64,000 nt of DNA from an uncultured Christensenella sp. (GTDB lineage: Bacteria; Bacillota; Clostridia; Christensenellales; CAG-917), in NCBI GenBank assembly GCA_910578325.1, contig CAJTQT010000002.1, positions 124,001 through 188,000 of the forward strand. Direction: 5' to 3'. A program made the position numbers and the translations under genes. Shown here piece after piece: positions 44,358-53,215 of the stretch (positions are counted from its first letter, which is position 1; every line of letters begins with the position of its first letter). The notes beneath the pieces were generated by a model. It saw only the letters and a list, made by a program, of their open reading frames with translations, ran no database searches and was not told where the DNA came from.

Positions 44358-44398
44358 GACAGCGCGATTGCCGCGCTCGGGAAATACTGTACCTATTT

Positions 44399-44424
44399 TA
44401 AATGCCGCTCGAAAGCGGCATTTA
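44399..44424 (-). terminator. Hairpin terminator after pyrH
   Basis: AAATGCCGCT and AGCGGCATTT form a perfect 10-bp stem with a UUCG-type tetraloop on the minus strand, 15 nt past the pyrH stop. The tail is TTTAAAATA, a weak U-tract. Confidence 0.65.
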
Positions 44425-44438
44425 GGCGTGACGTTGTT

Positions 44439-45197
44439 TTATTTTCCGATATATGTTCCGATAGGCTCTCCGCATACCGCTCTTTTGATGCTGTCCTTTT
44501 CCATAAGGCTGAACGCTATTATCGGCACATTATTATCCATACACATAGTTATTGCGGTCGTATCCATTGCCTTCAAGCCGAGCGATATGACCTGCATATA
44601 ACTGAGTTTGTCAAACTTCTTTGCATCTTTGTTGATTTTGGGATCGCTGTCGTATACTCCGTCCACATTCTTTGCCAACAGCAATGCTTCCGCTCCGATT
44701 TCGCAGGAGCGCAACGCCGCGCCCGTATCCGTAGAAAAATACGGATTGCCGGTGCCGCAGGCAAATATAACGATCCTTCCCTTTTCGAAATGGCGTATCG
44801 CCTTACGTAAAATATACGGTTCGGCGACTTTTGTAATCGTAAGCGCTGTCTGAACTCTGACGGGAATGCCTTGCTGTTCCAGCCTGTCCTGTATCGCGAG
44901 AGCGTTCATAACCGTCGCCAGCATACCCATATGATCAGCCGTGGAACGATTCATCTTTTCGTCCGCCTGACGTCCGCGCCAGAAATTACCTCCGCCGATA
45001 ACGATACCTATTTCGACGCCCATTTTTCTTATGTCGGCGATTTCCTCGCATACATAATCGAGTTTACGGGAATCTATGCCCATTCCGTTTTCCGCGGCAA
45101 GCGCTTCTCCCGAAAGTTTTATTATGACTCTCTTGAATTTTACGTTCTTGTCGAGAGCGTAATGTGTTATTGCCGTGTTGTTGGTTTCCTCTGCCAT
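44439..45197 (-). CDS. pyrH: UMP kinase PyrH
   Basis: Phosphorylates UMP to UDP. The 252-residue protein is of the bacterial hexameric amino-acid-kinase type: VIIKLSGEALA, GIVIGGGNFWRG, AEPYILRKAIRHFEKGRIVIFACGTGNPYFSTDTGAALR and VDGVYDSDPKIN. An extra segment of about 20 residues precedes the conserved start. GGTGAATT precedes the ATG. It follows tsf but is separated from it by a terminator, and it is not followed by frr. Confidence 0.96.
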   Translation of the reverse strand: MAEETNNTAITHYALDKNVKFKRVIIKLSGEALAAENGMGIDSRKLDYVCEEIADIRKMGVEIGIVIGGGNFWRGRQADEKMNRSTADHMGMLATVMNALAIQDRLEQQGIPVRVQTALTITKVAEPYILRKAIRHFEKGRIVIFACGTGNPYFSTDTGAALRSCEIGAEALLLAKNVDGVYDSDPKINKDAKKFDKLSYMQVISLGLKAMDTTAITMCMDNNVPIIAFSLMEKDSIKRAVCGEPIGTYIGK

Positions 45198-45280
45198 AAT
45201 TCACCTATAACGTATATCTAACCGCCTGTTTAGTTATTCAGGCAGTTGTTATTCAGTTTGACTTATAAAGCCGCAAACTA

Positions 45281-45314
45281 TACAAAAGAAAGGGAATGCA
45301 AAACGCATTCCCTT
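45281..45314 (-). terminator. Intrinsic terminator after tsf
   Basis: AAGGGAATGC and GCATTCCCTT make a perfect 10-bp stem with a 5-nt loop, followed on the minus strand by TCTTTTGTA. It sits between tsf and pyrH, so pyrH is expressed either by read-through or from its own promoter. Confidence 0.8.
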
Positions 45315-45323
45315 ATTCGATAA

Positions 45324-46196
45324 TTACTTTTTCAGTCCCGCCTGCGCCATAACTTCGCCGACGAAATCGTCCTCTCTCTTCTGCAATCCCTCGCCCATTG
45401 CGTAACGGGTGAAACGGATAACGCTGACGTCGCCGTTCTTTTTGAGGTACTGAGCAATTGTCGTATCCCCGTCTTTGACGAACGGTTGCTCTACAAGACA
45501 TACGTCCTTGAAGAATTTGTTGATTCTGCCCGCCATCATCTTTTCGATGATTGCTTCGGGTTTCGGGTTGGGCTCATTCATAGCCTGTGCTTTGAGAATC
45601 TCTTTCTCGTGCTCGACTTCGGAAGCGGGAACTTCTTCTCTGCTTACGTACTGAGCGTTCGCCGCAGCGATTTGAAGCGCAACGTCGTGAATAACTTCCT
45701 TGCTTGCGCCTGCGCTCGCTTCAACCATAACGCCGATTTTGCCGCCCATATGGATATATGTGTCAACTGCGGTGTTGTTGGTCTCGTAAACGGTAAAACG
45801 GCGGATAGAGAGTTTCTCTCCCATCTTCATAACATACTCGTTGGTAACAGCCTGCATAGCCGCGGTAACCTCGTCCACAGTAGCGGTAGTGTTGTCGAGA
45901 ACGTAATCCGCAACCTGCGCCACATACTCTTTGAAAACGTTTCCTCCTGCGACAAAGTCGGATTCGCAGTTGACTTCGATAAGAACGCATTTTCCGTTCT
46001 TCTCAGCCGCGAAAACAATACCTTCCGCCGCTATACGCGCCTCTTTCTTAGCCGCCTGCGCCATACCTTTTTCGCGCAAGTAATCGATTGCCGCATCCAT
46101 ATCTCCGTCTGTTGCGACAAGCGCTTTTTTACAGTCCATCATACCAACGCCCGTGCGTTGACGCAATTCCATAACATCTTTACTGGTAAATGCCAT
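45324..46196 (-). CDS. tsf: Elongation factor Ts
   Basis: EF-Ts exchanges GDP for GTP on EF-Tu. The 290-residue protein has the N-terminal UBA-like domain and the signature [16 protein letters not shown], then the core motif [15 protein letters not shown], and the C-terminal region ending [19 protein letters not shown]. It lies directly downstream of rpsB, as in most bacteria. Confidence 0.98.
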   Translation of the reverse strand: MAFTSKDVMELRQRTGVGMMDCKKALVATDGDMDAAIDYLREKGMAQAAKKEARIAAEGIVFAAEKNGKCVLIEVNCESDFVAGGNVFKEYVAQVADYVLDNTTATVDEVTAAMQAVTNEYVMKMGEKLSIRRFTVYETNNTAVDTYIHMGGKIGVMVEASAGASKEVIHDVALQIAAANAQYVSREEVPASEVEHEKEILKAQAMNEPNPKPEAIIEKMMAGRINKFFKDVCLVEQPFVKDGDTTIAQYLKKNGDVSVIRFTRYAMGEGLQKREDDFVGEVMAQAGLKK

Positions 46197-46259
46197 ATTT
46201 AACTCCTAATAATCTGAATTGTTTGTTGACACGCTGTGTCTGTTGAATTCCTATCGGAA

Positions 46260-47102
46260 TCAGTCCTCTTTTGCCTCTTTCTCCGCTATGGCTTTTTCAA
46301 GAGCCTCTTCGGGAGTGAGAGGTTGAGCTGGCTCTTCAACAACGGGAACTTCAACTTCTTCGGGCTTTGCCTCTTCGACTTCCGCAGTTTCCTCAACTAC
46401 TCTGTTGGAAACAAAAGATTCGCCCTGTTTTGCCTCGATAACGGCGTCAGCCATAAGAGACGCGAAAAGTTGTATCGCGCGGATAGCGTCGTCGTTGCCG
46501 GGGATAACGTAATCAACGAGGTCGGGATCGCAGTTCGTATCGACAACCGCCACGATGGGAATATTGAGTTTGCGCGCTTCTTTGACCGCGTTCTCTTCCT
46601 TTTTAAGGTCTACAACGAAAAGGCAACCGGGAAGATTGCGCATATTCTTGATGCCGCCGAGGTTTCTTTCGAGGTCGTCGCGCTCTTTTTTAAGTGCGGA
46701 AACTTCCTTTTTGGGAAGCAATTCAAACTCGCCGATGATTTCCATTTGATTGATTTTATTCAAACGGTCGATTCTGGTGCGGATTGTTTTGAAATTAGTC
46801 AGCGTACCGCCCAACCATCTCTGGTTGATATAGTACATATCGCAACGCTGCGCTTCCGCTTTGATAGCGTCCTGCGCCTGTTTCTTCGTGCCTACGAAAA
46901 GCACGGATTTGCCCTCTGCCGCAACGCTTTTGACAAACTGATACGCGGCTTCCACGTGATCGACCGAGATTTGCAGATCGATAATGTGAATGTCGTTTCT
47001 CGTTGCGTAGATATACTTGCTCATTTTCGGATTCCAGCGTTTTGTCTGATGTCCGAAGTGTACGCCTGCTTCGAGCAGGGCTTTCATTGATGTGACGGCC
47101 AT
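46260..47102 (-). CDS. rpsB: 30S ribosomal protein S2
   Basis: The 280-residue S2 starts [27 protein letters not shown] and continues with [15 protein letters not shown] and [31 protein letters not shown]. The C-terminal 35 or so residues are an acidic tail rich in Glu, Pro and Val, longer than in Bacillus. GGAGG precedes the ATG. A strong promoter and a structured 100-nt leader lie upstream. Confidence 0.98.
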   Translation of the reverse strand: MAVTSMKALLEAGVHFGHQTKRWNPKMSKYIYATRNDIHIIDLQISVDHVEAAYQFVKSVAAEGKSVLFVGTKKQAQDAIKAEAQRCDMYYINQRWLGGTLTNFKTIRTRIDRLNKINQMEIIGEFELLPKKEVSALKKERDDLERNLGGIKNMRNLPGCLFVVDLKKEENAVKEARKLNIPIVAVVDTNCDPDLVDYVIPGNDDAIRAIQLFASLMADAVIEAKQGESFVSNRVVEETAEVEEAKPEEVEVPVVEEPAQPLTPEEALEKAIAEKEAKED

Positions 47103-47194
47103 TTTAGGTCCTCCTAATTTGTTTTTACCTCCTGCGGGTTCTCCGTCCGCGCTACCTTTCGGAACAACGCGAACTCCGCCGCAGTGTGCGGTCG
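47103..47194 (-). ncRNA. Structured rpsB leader with two Shine-Dalgarno sequences
   Basis: The transcript from the rpsB promoter would have a leader of about 90 nt. It contains a short CGCA/TGCG hairpin and a longer helix formed by GTTCGCGTT and AGCGCGGAC. Two ribosome-site-like stretches follow: AGGAGGT about 25 nt before the start without a start codon behind it, and AGGAGGACC just before the ATG. S2 autoregulation through such leaders is known in bacteria; it is inferred here. Confidence 0.5.
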
Positions 47195-47200
47195 ATTTGG

Positions 47201-47229
47201 ATTATATAATATATAAAATAATTTTGCAA
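47201..47229 (-). promoter_or_regulatory. Promoter of rpsB-tsf
   Basis: On the minus strand TTGCAA (47229-47224), a 17-nt spacer and TATAAT (47206-47201), in a very AT-rich region about 100 nt upstream of the rpsB start. Confidence 0.8.
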
Positions 47230-47280
47230 ACAAATAAACAATAATTTTTGTAAATTTTTCAAATTTTTACCGATTGTGCC

Positions 47281-47319
47281 AAAACAACAAGAAACGTCCC
47301 GTAAAACCATACGGGACGT
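47281..47319 (-). terminator. Intrinsic terminator after the DUF1292 gene
   Basis: ACGTCCCGTA and TACGGGACGT form a perfect 10-bp stem (47294-47319) followed on the minus strand by TTTCTTGTTGTTTT. It ends the ruvX-DUF1292 transcript upstream of the rpsB promoter. Confidence 0.88.
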
Positions 47320-47360
47320 CGGGAAAAATCCTCTGTGCTGATATTATATAAAATCCTGAC

Positions 47361-47675
47361 TTATTCTTCGTCCGATTCGTATTTTTCTACTTCCGCCATA
47401 AATTCGTTGAAAACCTTTTCGAGAATTTCCTCGTCTTCGATGGGCGCGAAATTGTCGTTGCCGTCCTCGTCCTCTACGATTTCGTAAATAAGCACTTCGT
47501 CGTCTGCAATATCTTCAAGTTTTTCGACGGGTTTCATAACGACGTACCATTTTTCTTCTACGTCGAGAGTTGCCAGATGATAAAATTCCTCGTCCTTATC
47601 GGTTGTTTCGTTGTGTAAAACGATAATATCGTCTTCTTCTTCGATATTGTTGTTGTCTTCAAAAAAGTCTGCCAT
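47361..47675 (-). CDS. yrzB: DUF1292 (YrzB-family) acidic protein
   Basis: A 104-residue, very acidic protein (clusters of Glu and Asp at both ends) of the DUF1292 family. The central part DEEFYHLATLDVEEKWYVVMKPVE and VLIYEIVEDEDG match the family pattern. The ATG at 47675 is chosen for AAGGAG upstream; a longer frame from 47714 is not supported. It follows ruvX, as yrzB follows yrrK in B. subtilis. Its function is unknown. Confidence 0.88.
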   Translation of the reverse strand: MADFFEDNNNIEEEDDIIVLHNETTDKDEEFYHLATLDVEEKWYVVMKPVEKLEDIADDEVLIYEIVEDEDGNDNFAPIEDEEILEKVFNEFMAEVEKYESDEE

Positions 47676-47824
47676 AAAACTACTCCTTGCGCGAGCCGTC
47701 CGGTCCGCATACAAATATTATCACACTTTTTACGGTTTGCAAACGGAAAATAAGAAATATGTTTCAATATCGCCTTATGTCCGTTGAATTTCCGCCGTTT
47801 CGATACGCTCTCAACACCTCATTC

Positions 47825-48244
47825 TCAGTGACTGTCAAGATAAGACTGTAAAATAATCGTTGCGGCAACTTTATCTATCACCTGCTTCCGCTTTTCCCTG
47901 CGAACGTCAGCGTCTATGAGCAACCGCTCCGCCGATACCGTGGTAAGCCGTTCGTCCTGATAATATACGGGCAATCCCGACCTTTCTGCAAGCATAGAAC
48001 CGAATTCACGCGTTACGCGCGCCCTCTCGCCCTCACTTCCGTCCATATTTTTTGGGAGTCCCAGCACAAAGGCGTCCGCATCCTCTTTTTCGGCATAGCG
48101 ACAGAAATATTCCATATCCGCCTCTATATCGCCTTTTTTGCGCACGTATGTTTCCCTCGGATTCGCAGTTATGCCAAGCAAGTCGCTCACCGCCACGCCT
48201 ATTCTGACGTCGCCTACGTCCAGTGCGATTTTGTGTTTCTGCAT
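47825..48244 (-). CDS. ruvX: Putative pre-16S rRNA nuclease / Holliday-junction resolvase-like RuvX (YqgF)
   Basis: A 139-residue RNase H-fold protein. YqgF homologues process the 5' end of 16S rRNA in E. coli and were earlier proposed as resolvases. Motifs: ALDVGDVRIGVAVSD at residues 7-21 with the first catalytic Asp, FVLGLPKNMDGSEG near 65, and YYQDERLTTVSAERLL near 95, ending with KVAATIILQSYLD. GAGG precedes the ATG. The ruvX-DUF1292 pair matches Bacillota gene order, although alaS is not next to it here. Confidence 0.93.
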   Translation of the reverse strand: MQKHKIALDVGDVRIGVAVSDLLGITANPRETYVRKKGDIEADMEYFCRYAEKEDADAFVLGLPKNMDGSEGERARVTREFGSMLAERSGLPVYYQDERLTTVSAERLLIDADVRREKRKQVIDKVAATIILQSYLDSH

Positions 48245-48300
48245 CTTAACCTCTATTATGAATTTATATTTTATCTTTTCGGCATTCTAATGCGTTAAAA

Positions 48301-50052
48301 TCATTTCATCAGCATCTTATTGCCGCCGAATCCGCCATTTTTATTTTTTGAAAAATTATTTCGTGGTTTATATTCGCGCTCGCCTATTTCGTTGTAATAA
48401 GGCTCGGCTTTGAATCTCAGAACAAGCACGCCTGCAACAAGGGTTACAGCGGACAGGACAAACAATATCGACCAGAAAATAGCCATCACAACTATTACCC
48501 CGCCTATGAGCGTCTCAAACTGCGCGAGTATAATTGCGCCGAACATTGCAACCATTCCGACCAGTATCAGCCATAACGAAACAAATATAGACCCCTTATT
48601 TCCTCTCGAAACCTGTTGCATATCCTGTCTTGTATTCCAGTTCACATTGCCGAATCTCATATCGCAATAAATATGCATTGCTATTGCGCCCGCAACAGTC
48701 ATTGCGGCGCACAGTGCGAACAGGAAGGTGTCGAGCACTGTAAATTTATAAAGCGTCAAACCTAATATAATCTGAATTATCAAAACCGCGACAGAAGGTA
48801 TCAACGACAGGAAAAACTTAGATTTTATGCTGTCGCGCGCCTTTATGGGCAACGATTTACCCAAATAAAACGACTTTCCCTCTCGCGTATATGAGAGCAT
48901 TGCCATCGTATTCGCGCCGCCGAGAAAAATTACGGTATACATTACGATAAATGACAGTTTCATCATATATTCAAAATAATTTCCCGATGCCGCTCCCGCT
49001 TGTCCTATGCCCGCGAAGCACATTATTGCGCTTATGATCGGACAGATGATTATATTTGCGAAACTTGTCATAGCCAGATGCGAATTTCTGACAATATGCA
49101 AAAAGTCCTTTTTCATCAAAGACAGAACTACGTTTTTCTGTTTGAAATTGACGTTTCGATGTGAAGTTTCCGCCCTTGTTTCAAGTTGCTTTTCGTTTAT
49201 TCTGCGATAAAAGAACTTTGCAAGCAACAGCATTATCGCAATCATTGCAAAGGTAATAGCAATCCAGATGCCGAAGTTCTTTCCCGCAGATATCCCCAGA
49301 CAGAAATCGAGCAGAACTTTGTTCGGATACATAACCTTAGAAAATACGGCAAGCCCTCCTATCGCGACTTGCGGTATTACGCTGTCGGCGCTATCGCCGG
49401 AATCCTGATTCCTGCCGAGAAAATAGACAAGCAGTAGATATCCTACCATTATCGCGGCATAAAATACGAGTGACAACACCGTTTTCAGCACCGCTCTGCC
49501 TTTAAAAAAGGTTCCGATATAGGAAATAGGCATCGAAAAGGCAGTTAAAATAAACAGAGGCAATATCGGAGCGACGAGCGCAATCAGGAGAATCAGCGCA
49601 AAAAATCCGTAAAACATCGCTCCGCCCATCGCGGCATAAACAGCCGATATCGTTAACAACGTAGGCACCAGCATAGCCGACGTAAGCGCAAGCGTATTGA
49701 GATACGCCAAAGCGAATTTCGCAAAAAATACAGACGTCGGTTTTACGGGAAGAGTATTTAAAAACGGTGTATCAGGCGAATTATAAAGCGTGTTCATCAC
49801 CGTGAACATAGATATAAACAGCACAAATATCTGAACGGATGACATAATTGCGTTGCTTACAGACGAAAGCGTTTCTACATCGGGAATAATATACGCAATA
49901 AATCCGCAACCGACGCAAAGAAGCAATACAATAGGAAGCATACAGAGCAAAGTTGTAATACTCTGCGAAAGTTTGCGTTTTCCGCTTCCCGTCGTACGTC
50001 TTGCAAACTGATTCCTAAACAGAACTCCGAATATAAGACGAAAGTCTCTCAT
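48301..50052 (-). CDS. ABC exporter permease, large integral membrane protein
   Basis: 583 residues with roughly a dozen hydrophobic segments and a basic cytoplasmic loop near residues 275-310. It resembles the 'putative ABC exporter' permeases that work with a single ATPase. No substrate can be read from the sequence. It is preceded after 14 nt by its ATPase gene, so the two form one transporter. The C-terminal tail is Asn-, Lys- and Gly-rich. It lies upstream of ruvX on the same strand but is not functionally linked to it. Confidence 0.82.
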   Translation of the reverse strand: MRDFRLIFGVLFRNQFARRTTGSGKRKLSQSITTLLCMLPIVLLLCVGCGFIAYIIPDVETLSSVSNAIMSSVQIFVLFISMFTVMNTLYNSPDTPFLNTLPVKPTSVFFAKFALAYLNTLALTSAMLVPTLLTISAVYAAMGGAMFYGFFALILLIALVAPILPLFILTAFSMPISYIGTFFKGRAVLKTVLSLVFYAAIMVGYLLLVYFLGRNQDSGDSADSVIPQVAIGGLAVFSKVMYPNKVLLDFCLGISAGKNFGIWIAITFAMIAIMLLLAKFFYRRINEKQLETRAETSHRNVNFKQKNVVLSLMKKDFLHIVRNSHLAMTSFANIIICPIISAIMCFAGIGQAGAASGNYFEYMMKLSFIVMYTVIFLGGANTMAMLSYTREGKSFYLGKSLPIKARDSIKSKFFLSLIPSVAVLIIQIILGLTLYKFTVLDTFLFALCAAMTVAGAIAMHIYCDMRFGNVNWNTRQDMQQVSRGNKGSIFVSLWLILVGMVAMFGAIILAQFETLIGGVIVVMAIFWSILFVLSAVTLVAGVLVLRFKAEPYYNEIGEREYKPRNNFSKNKNGGFGGNKMLMK

Positions 50053-50066
50053 AATCAGCCCTCTCT

Positions 50067-50813
50067 TTATAAAGATGCCGTCGAAGAGTCGTCGGTCAGT
50101 TTGAGGAACAATTCTTCGAGAGAACTATCGCGGTTACGCTCTTTAAGTTCCGTTATAGTGCAGGTGGTTATAAGGTGACCGTCGTCTATGATGCCTACTC
50201 TGTCGCAAATCTTTTCAACGACTTCGAGAACGTGCGAACTGAAAAACACGCTGTTGCCTTTATCTGCGTGTTCGCGCATCAGTTGTTTGAGATGATAGGA
50301 GGATTTAGGATCAAGTCCCGTCATCGGCTCGTCCAGTATCCAGATTTTTGGCTCGTGTATGAGCGCGCCTATGATATTTAGTTTCTGTTTCATTCCGTGC
50401 GAATACGTGGAAATCTGGTTTTTCACCGCGTCTCTTAGCGCAAACATATCGAGATACTTCTCCAACCTCTCCTGTCTGACGGAAGCAGGCACGTCGAAAA
50501 CGTCGCAGATAAAGTTTACATACTCAATTCCGGTCAAACCCTCGTACAGAACGTGGTCGTCGCTAACATAGCCTATAAGCCGTTTTGCATCGACGGGACT
50601 TTCTTTGAGACTGATGCCGTCGACTATAATGCTGCCTTCTTTAAAGTCTATAATGTTGGAAATGCATTTGATAGTAGTCGATTTTCCCGCTCCGTTGGGA
50701 CCTATAAACCCAAATATTTCGCCGTCGTTTACTTTCAACGAAAGGTTGTCTACCGACGGCTTATTACTGCCGGAATACGTCTTTGTCAAATTGTTTATTT
50801 GAAGCATATCCAC
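50067..50813 (-). CDS. ABC transporter ATP-binding protein
   Basis: 248 residues with all ABC ATPase motifs: Walker A GPNGAGKST near residue 38, Q-loop region YVSDD, signature YSHGMKQKLNI near 137, Walker B WILDEPMTGLDP near 157, and the switch His in SSHVLE. It is the YhaQ/CcmA-like exporter subgroup. GGAGG precedes the ATG. Paired with the permease downstream. Substrate unknown. Confidence 0.92.
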   Translation of the reverse strand: MDMLQINNLTKTYSGSNKPSVDNLSLKVNDGEIFGFIGPNGAGKSTTIKCISNIIDFKEGSIIVDGISLKESPVDAKRLIGYVSDDHVLYEGLTGIEYVNFICDVFDVPASVRQERLEKYLDMFALRDAVKNQISTYSHGMKQKLNIIGALIHEPKIWILDEPMTGLDPKSSYHLKQLMREHADKGNSVFFSSHVLEVVEKICDRVGIIDDGHLITTCTITELKERNRDSSLEELFLKLTDDSSTASL

Positions 50814-50900
50814 CTCCGAATATCGCCATTACAAAATCTATATACTTATCGCAAATTTAATACAACTTTTACGCCTGAATATGATGTAATCCGAGTTTTG

Positions 50901-52208
50901 TTATTTGTCTTTTTGCGGTTTTCGTTGCGACTGTCTCTCTTTAATCGTTTTTTCAAAGCCGTTGTCTGTCGGATAATAAAACTTAGCGTCTTTAAGTTCG
51001 TCGGGAAGATACTGCTGTTCAACCCAACCGCCGTAATTATGCGGATATTTGTATCCGCTGACGGCGTCGTCCTTACCCTTGAAATTAGGATCGCGCAGAT
51101 ACAGCGGAACGCTTTCGCGCTTTACCGTTTTAACAGCGTTATCCGCCAGTGCCAGAGCCTCTACAACCTGATTTGATTTCGGAGCCTCCGATACGTAAAT
51201 AATGCCTTCCGCCAAAGGAATTTTACCCTCCGGCAAACCGATTTTTTCAAACGCGCTTACGCAGGACTGCGCTACCACAATAGCGTTAGGATCGGCAAGC
51301 CCCACGTCCTCGCAGGCGTGAATCATAATTCTCCGCGCGATAAGCATAGGATCGCATCCCGCCTCCAAAAGCCTTTCGGCCCAGTAGAGAGCGGCGGACG
51401 AGTCGCTGCCGCGCATACTCTTTATAAACGCGGAAATCATATCGTAATACATATCTTCCGTCACGCTAAGAGCCTTTTGTTGAACGGACTGTTCCGCAAC
51501 GTCCCTGTCCACACGTATAACTCCGTCGTCATCTGCGTGAGTGGTAAGACAAGCAAGTTCGAGAGCGTTGAGCGCAGTACGCATATCTCCTCCGCTCGCC
51601 CAGGCGATATGCGCAAGAGCGTCGGGGGCAACTTGCAGATTCATATTTCCGAGTCCTTTATCCTTATCCGACAAAGCCCTTTCCAGACCTCTTTTTACAT
51701 CATCTTCCGAAAGTCGGGAAAACGCAAATATCCTGCATCTGGATACGATGGCGCGGGTCATACTCACGTATGGATTCTCCGTCGTGGAGCCTATAAAAAT
51801 GATATATCCCTGTTCGATAGCGGCAAGTACGCTGTCGGACTGCGCCTTGTTCCACCTGTGACATTCGTCGAGAAGCAGATACGTGCGCTTGCCGTATATC
51901 CGCAACAGGTCTTTTGCCTCTTCTATAACTTTTTTTGCGTCCGCGACTCCGCTCGTTACGGCGTTGAGTTTGACGAAATTCGCATTCGTACTCTCTGCTA
52001 TTATGTTTGCAAGCGTAGTTTTTCCCGTACCGGGAGGTCCGTAAAAAATACAACTCCCCAGTCTGTCGGCAGAAATTGCGCGCCGCAACAGCGAGCCTTC
52101 GCCCACAATTCTGCCCTGTCCCAGAAATTCGTCTATCGTGGAAGGACGCATACGCTCCGCAAGCGGCGCGAGTCTTTCGGCATTGTTTTGCAAATCGAAT
52201 AAATCCAT
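50901..52208 (-). CDS. rarA: Replication-associated recombination protein RarA (MgsA)
   Basis: A clamp-loader-like AAA+ ATPase acting at stalled replication forks. About 435 residues from the ATG at 52208, beginning MDLFDLQNNAERLAPLAERMRPSTIDEFLGQ, the family's standard start. Walker A GPPGTGKTTLA, Walker B LLLDECHRW and GSTTENPY are visible. The C-terminal tetramer domain ends with GYKYPHNYGGWVEQQYLP. A longer in-frame extension of 108 residues is rejected because it crosses the promoter. TATAAT lies 6 nt before the ATG and no ribosome site is present, so the mRNA is probably leaderless. Confidence 0.95.
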   Translation of the reverse strand: MDLFDLQNNAERLAPLAERMRPSTIDEFLGQGRIVGEGSLLRRAISADRLGSCIFYGPPGTGKTTLANIIAESTNANFVKLNAVTSGVADAKKVIEEAKDLLRIYGKRTYLLLDECHRWNKAQSDSVLAAIEQGYIIFIGSTTENPYVSMTRAIVSRCRIFAFSRLSEDDVKRGLERALSDKDKGLGNMNLQVAPDALAHIAWASGGDMRTALNALELACLTTHADDDGVIRVDRDVAEQSVQQKALSVTEDMYYDMISAFIKSMRGSDSSAALYWAERLLEAGCDPMLIARRIMIHACEDVGLADPNAIVVAQSCVSAFEKIGLPEGKIPLAEGIIYVSEAPKSNQVVEALALADNAVKTVKRESVPLYLRDPNFKGKDDAVSGYKYPHNYGGWVEQQYLPDELKDAKFYYPTDNGFEKTIKERQSQRKPQKDK

Positions 52209-52214
52209 AACGAA

Positions 52215-52243
52215 ATTATACCAATACCCGTCGATTTTGTAAA
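52215..52243 (-). promoter_or_regulatory. Promoter of rarA, predicted leaderless
   Basis: On the minus strand TTTACA (52243-52238), a 17-nt spacer and TATAAT (52220-52215), followed by TTCGTT and the rarA ATG. Transcription would begin at or beside the start codon. Confidence 0.78.
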
Positions 52244-52315
52244 GTTTGTAAAGATTAATAAATAATACTTTAACAGCCGAATAATCCTTATTTGTAAAGT
52301 TTAGAAGATATCTCT

Positions 52316-52323
52316 CATATAAT
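52316..52323 (+). promoter_or_regulatory. -10 element of yunB (CATATAAT)
   Basis: CATATAAT ends 6 nt before a possible GTG start at 52330. It reads as a sigma-A TATAAT with a poor -35, or as a sporulation sigma-E/K-type CATA-box. B. subtilis yunB is reported in the sigma-E regulon, which favours the latter. Confidence 0.45.
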
Positions 52324-52329
52324 AGCCTC

Positions 52330-53007
52330 GTGTCAAGGCTGTCTAAAATATCAAAGGATATGCGCCCAAAGGTTCTGCGAGTAGTGATTGCGATACTCGT
52401 CTTTGTCGCAATTTTCATTTTCTGCACCGTATATTTCAGAAATAACGTAGTTCCTACGGTTATGGGCAGTTCGATTGCACAGGTGCGCGCTATAACCACA
52501 AACGCAATAAACATAGCGGCTACGACGGTCATTAACGGCGGACTTACTTACGATGAACTCTTCACAGTAAAATATGACAACAACGGAAAAATTACGATGA
52601 TTCAGGCAAACTCTCCGCGTATCAACACTATCGCGCGTGAAATCGCAAACCTTGCACAGGCAAACCTTGACGCTTTGGGAACGCAGGAAATCTCAATTTC
52701 GGTAGGTACTTTTACGGGACTTGCGCTTCTTACGGGTTTCGGACCCGACGTTACAATCAAAATAGTGCCTATCGGCACCGCAAACTGTGACTTCGTGTCC
52801 TATTTCCAGTCCGCAGGCATAAATCAGACTTCGCACAAAATCTATATCGACGTCTATGCCGACGTCAATATAATCACCCCTATCGACGAGCCTACGGTTC
52901 AGGTAAAAGCCGAAATACTCGTTTGCGAAAACGTCATAGTCGGCGAAGTTCCCGATACGTTCCTCAGTATGAACGACATTTCGGATATGCTGAATCTGAA
53001 TCCATAG
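52330..53007 (+). CDS. yunB: Sporulation protein YunB
   Basis: 225 residues from a GTG at 52330, or 215 from the ATG at 52360 which has AAAGG close upstream. One N-terminal membrane segment (VLRVVIAILVFVAIFIFCTVYF) precedes a probably extracytoplasmic domain with INGGLTYDELFTVKYDNNGKITMIQANSPRIN and GTFTGLALLTGFGPDV, both YunB family features. YunB is a mother-cell sporulation protein of unclear biochemistry. It is divergent from rarA. Confidence 0.85.
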   Translation: MSRLSKISKDMRPKVLRVVIAILVFVAIFIFCTVYFRNNVVPTVMGSSIAQVRAITTNAINIAATTVINGGLTYDELFTVKYDNNGKITMIQANSPRINTIAREIANLAQANLDALGTQEISISVGTFTGLALLTGFGPDVTIKIVPIGTANCDFVSYFQSAGINQTSHKIYIDVYADVNIITPIDEPTVQVKAEILVCENVIVGEVPDTFLSMNDISDMLNLNP

Positions 53008-53215
53008 CGCAATCCTATCGCAATATTTATTAAATTATCACCACTACCGCAAGTTATCGGATATAAACAAAAAATCGTGTATTAAGTAAAACCGACAAAT
53101 TGTAAAAAACATATCTTGCTTAGATATCTTGCTTAAAATCGAATCTCCGAATAAGAAATAAGCGCACACAGTGCGCCTATTATTTATGAATGCAATTTTT
53201 TCGGGATATTTGATT

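Larger units (their letters stand above)
44136..44438. other. Gap between pyrH and guaB
   Basis: About 300 nt without a gene. It holds the pyrH terminator and the inverted repeat described separately, a smaller GC-rich hairpin near 44360-44380, and a TTGACA on the minus strand (44199-44194) with only a weak -10 downstream. A guaB promoter is expected here but not firmly located. Confidence 0.5.

Noticed and set aside
52209..52532. N-terminal extension of RarA by 108 codons
   Set aside because: It crosses the rarA promoter and part of divergent yunB. The family start MDLFDLQ fits position 52208.
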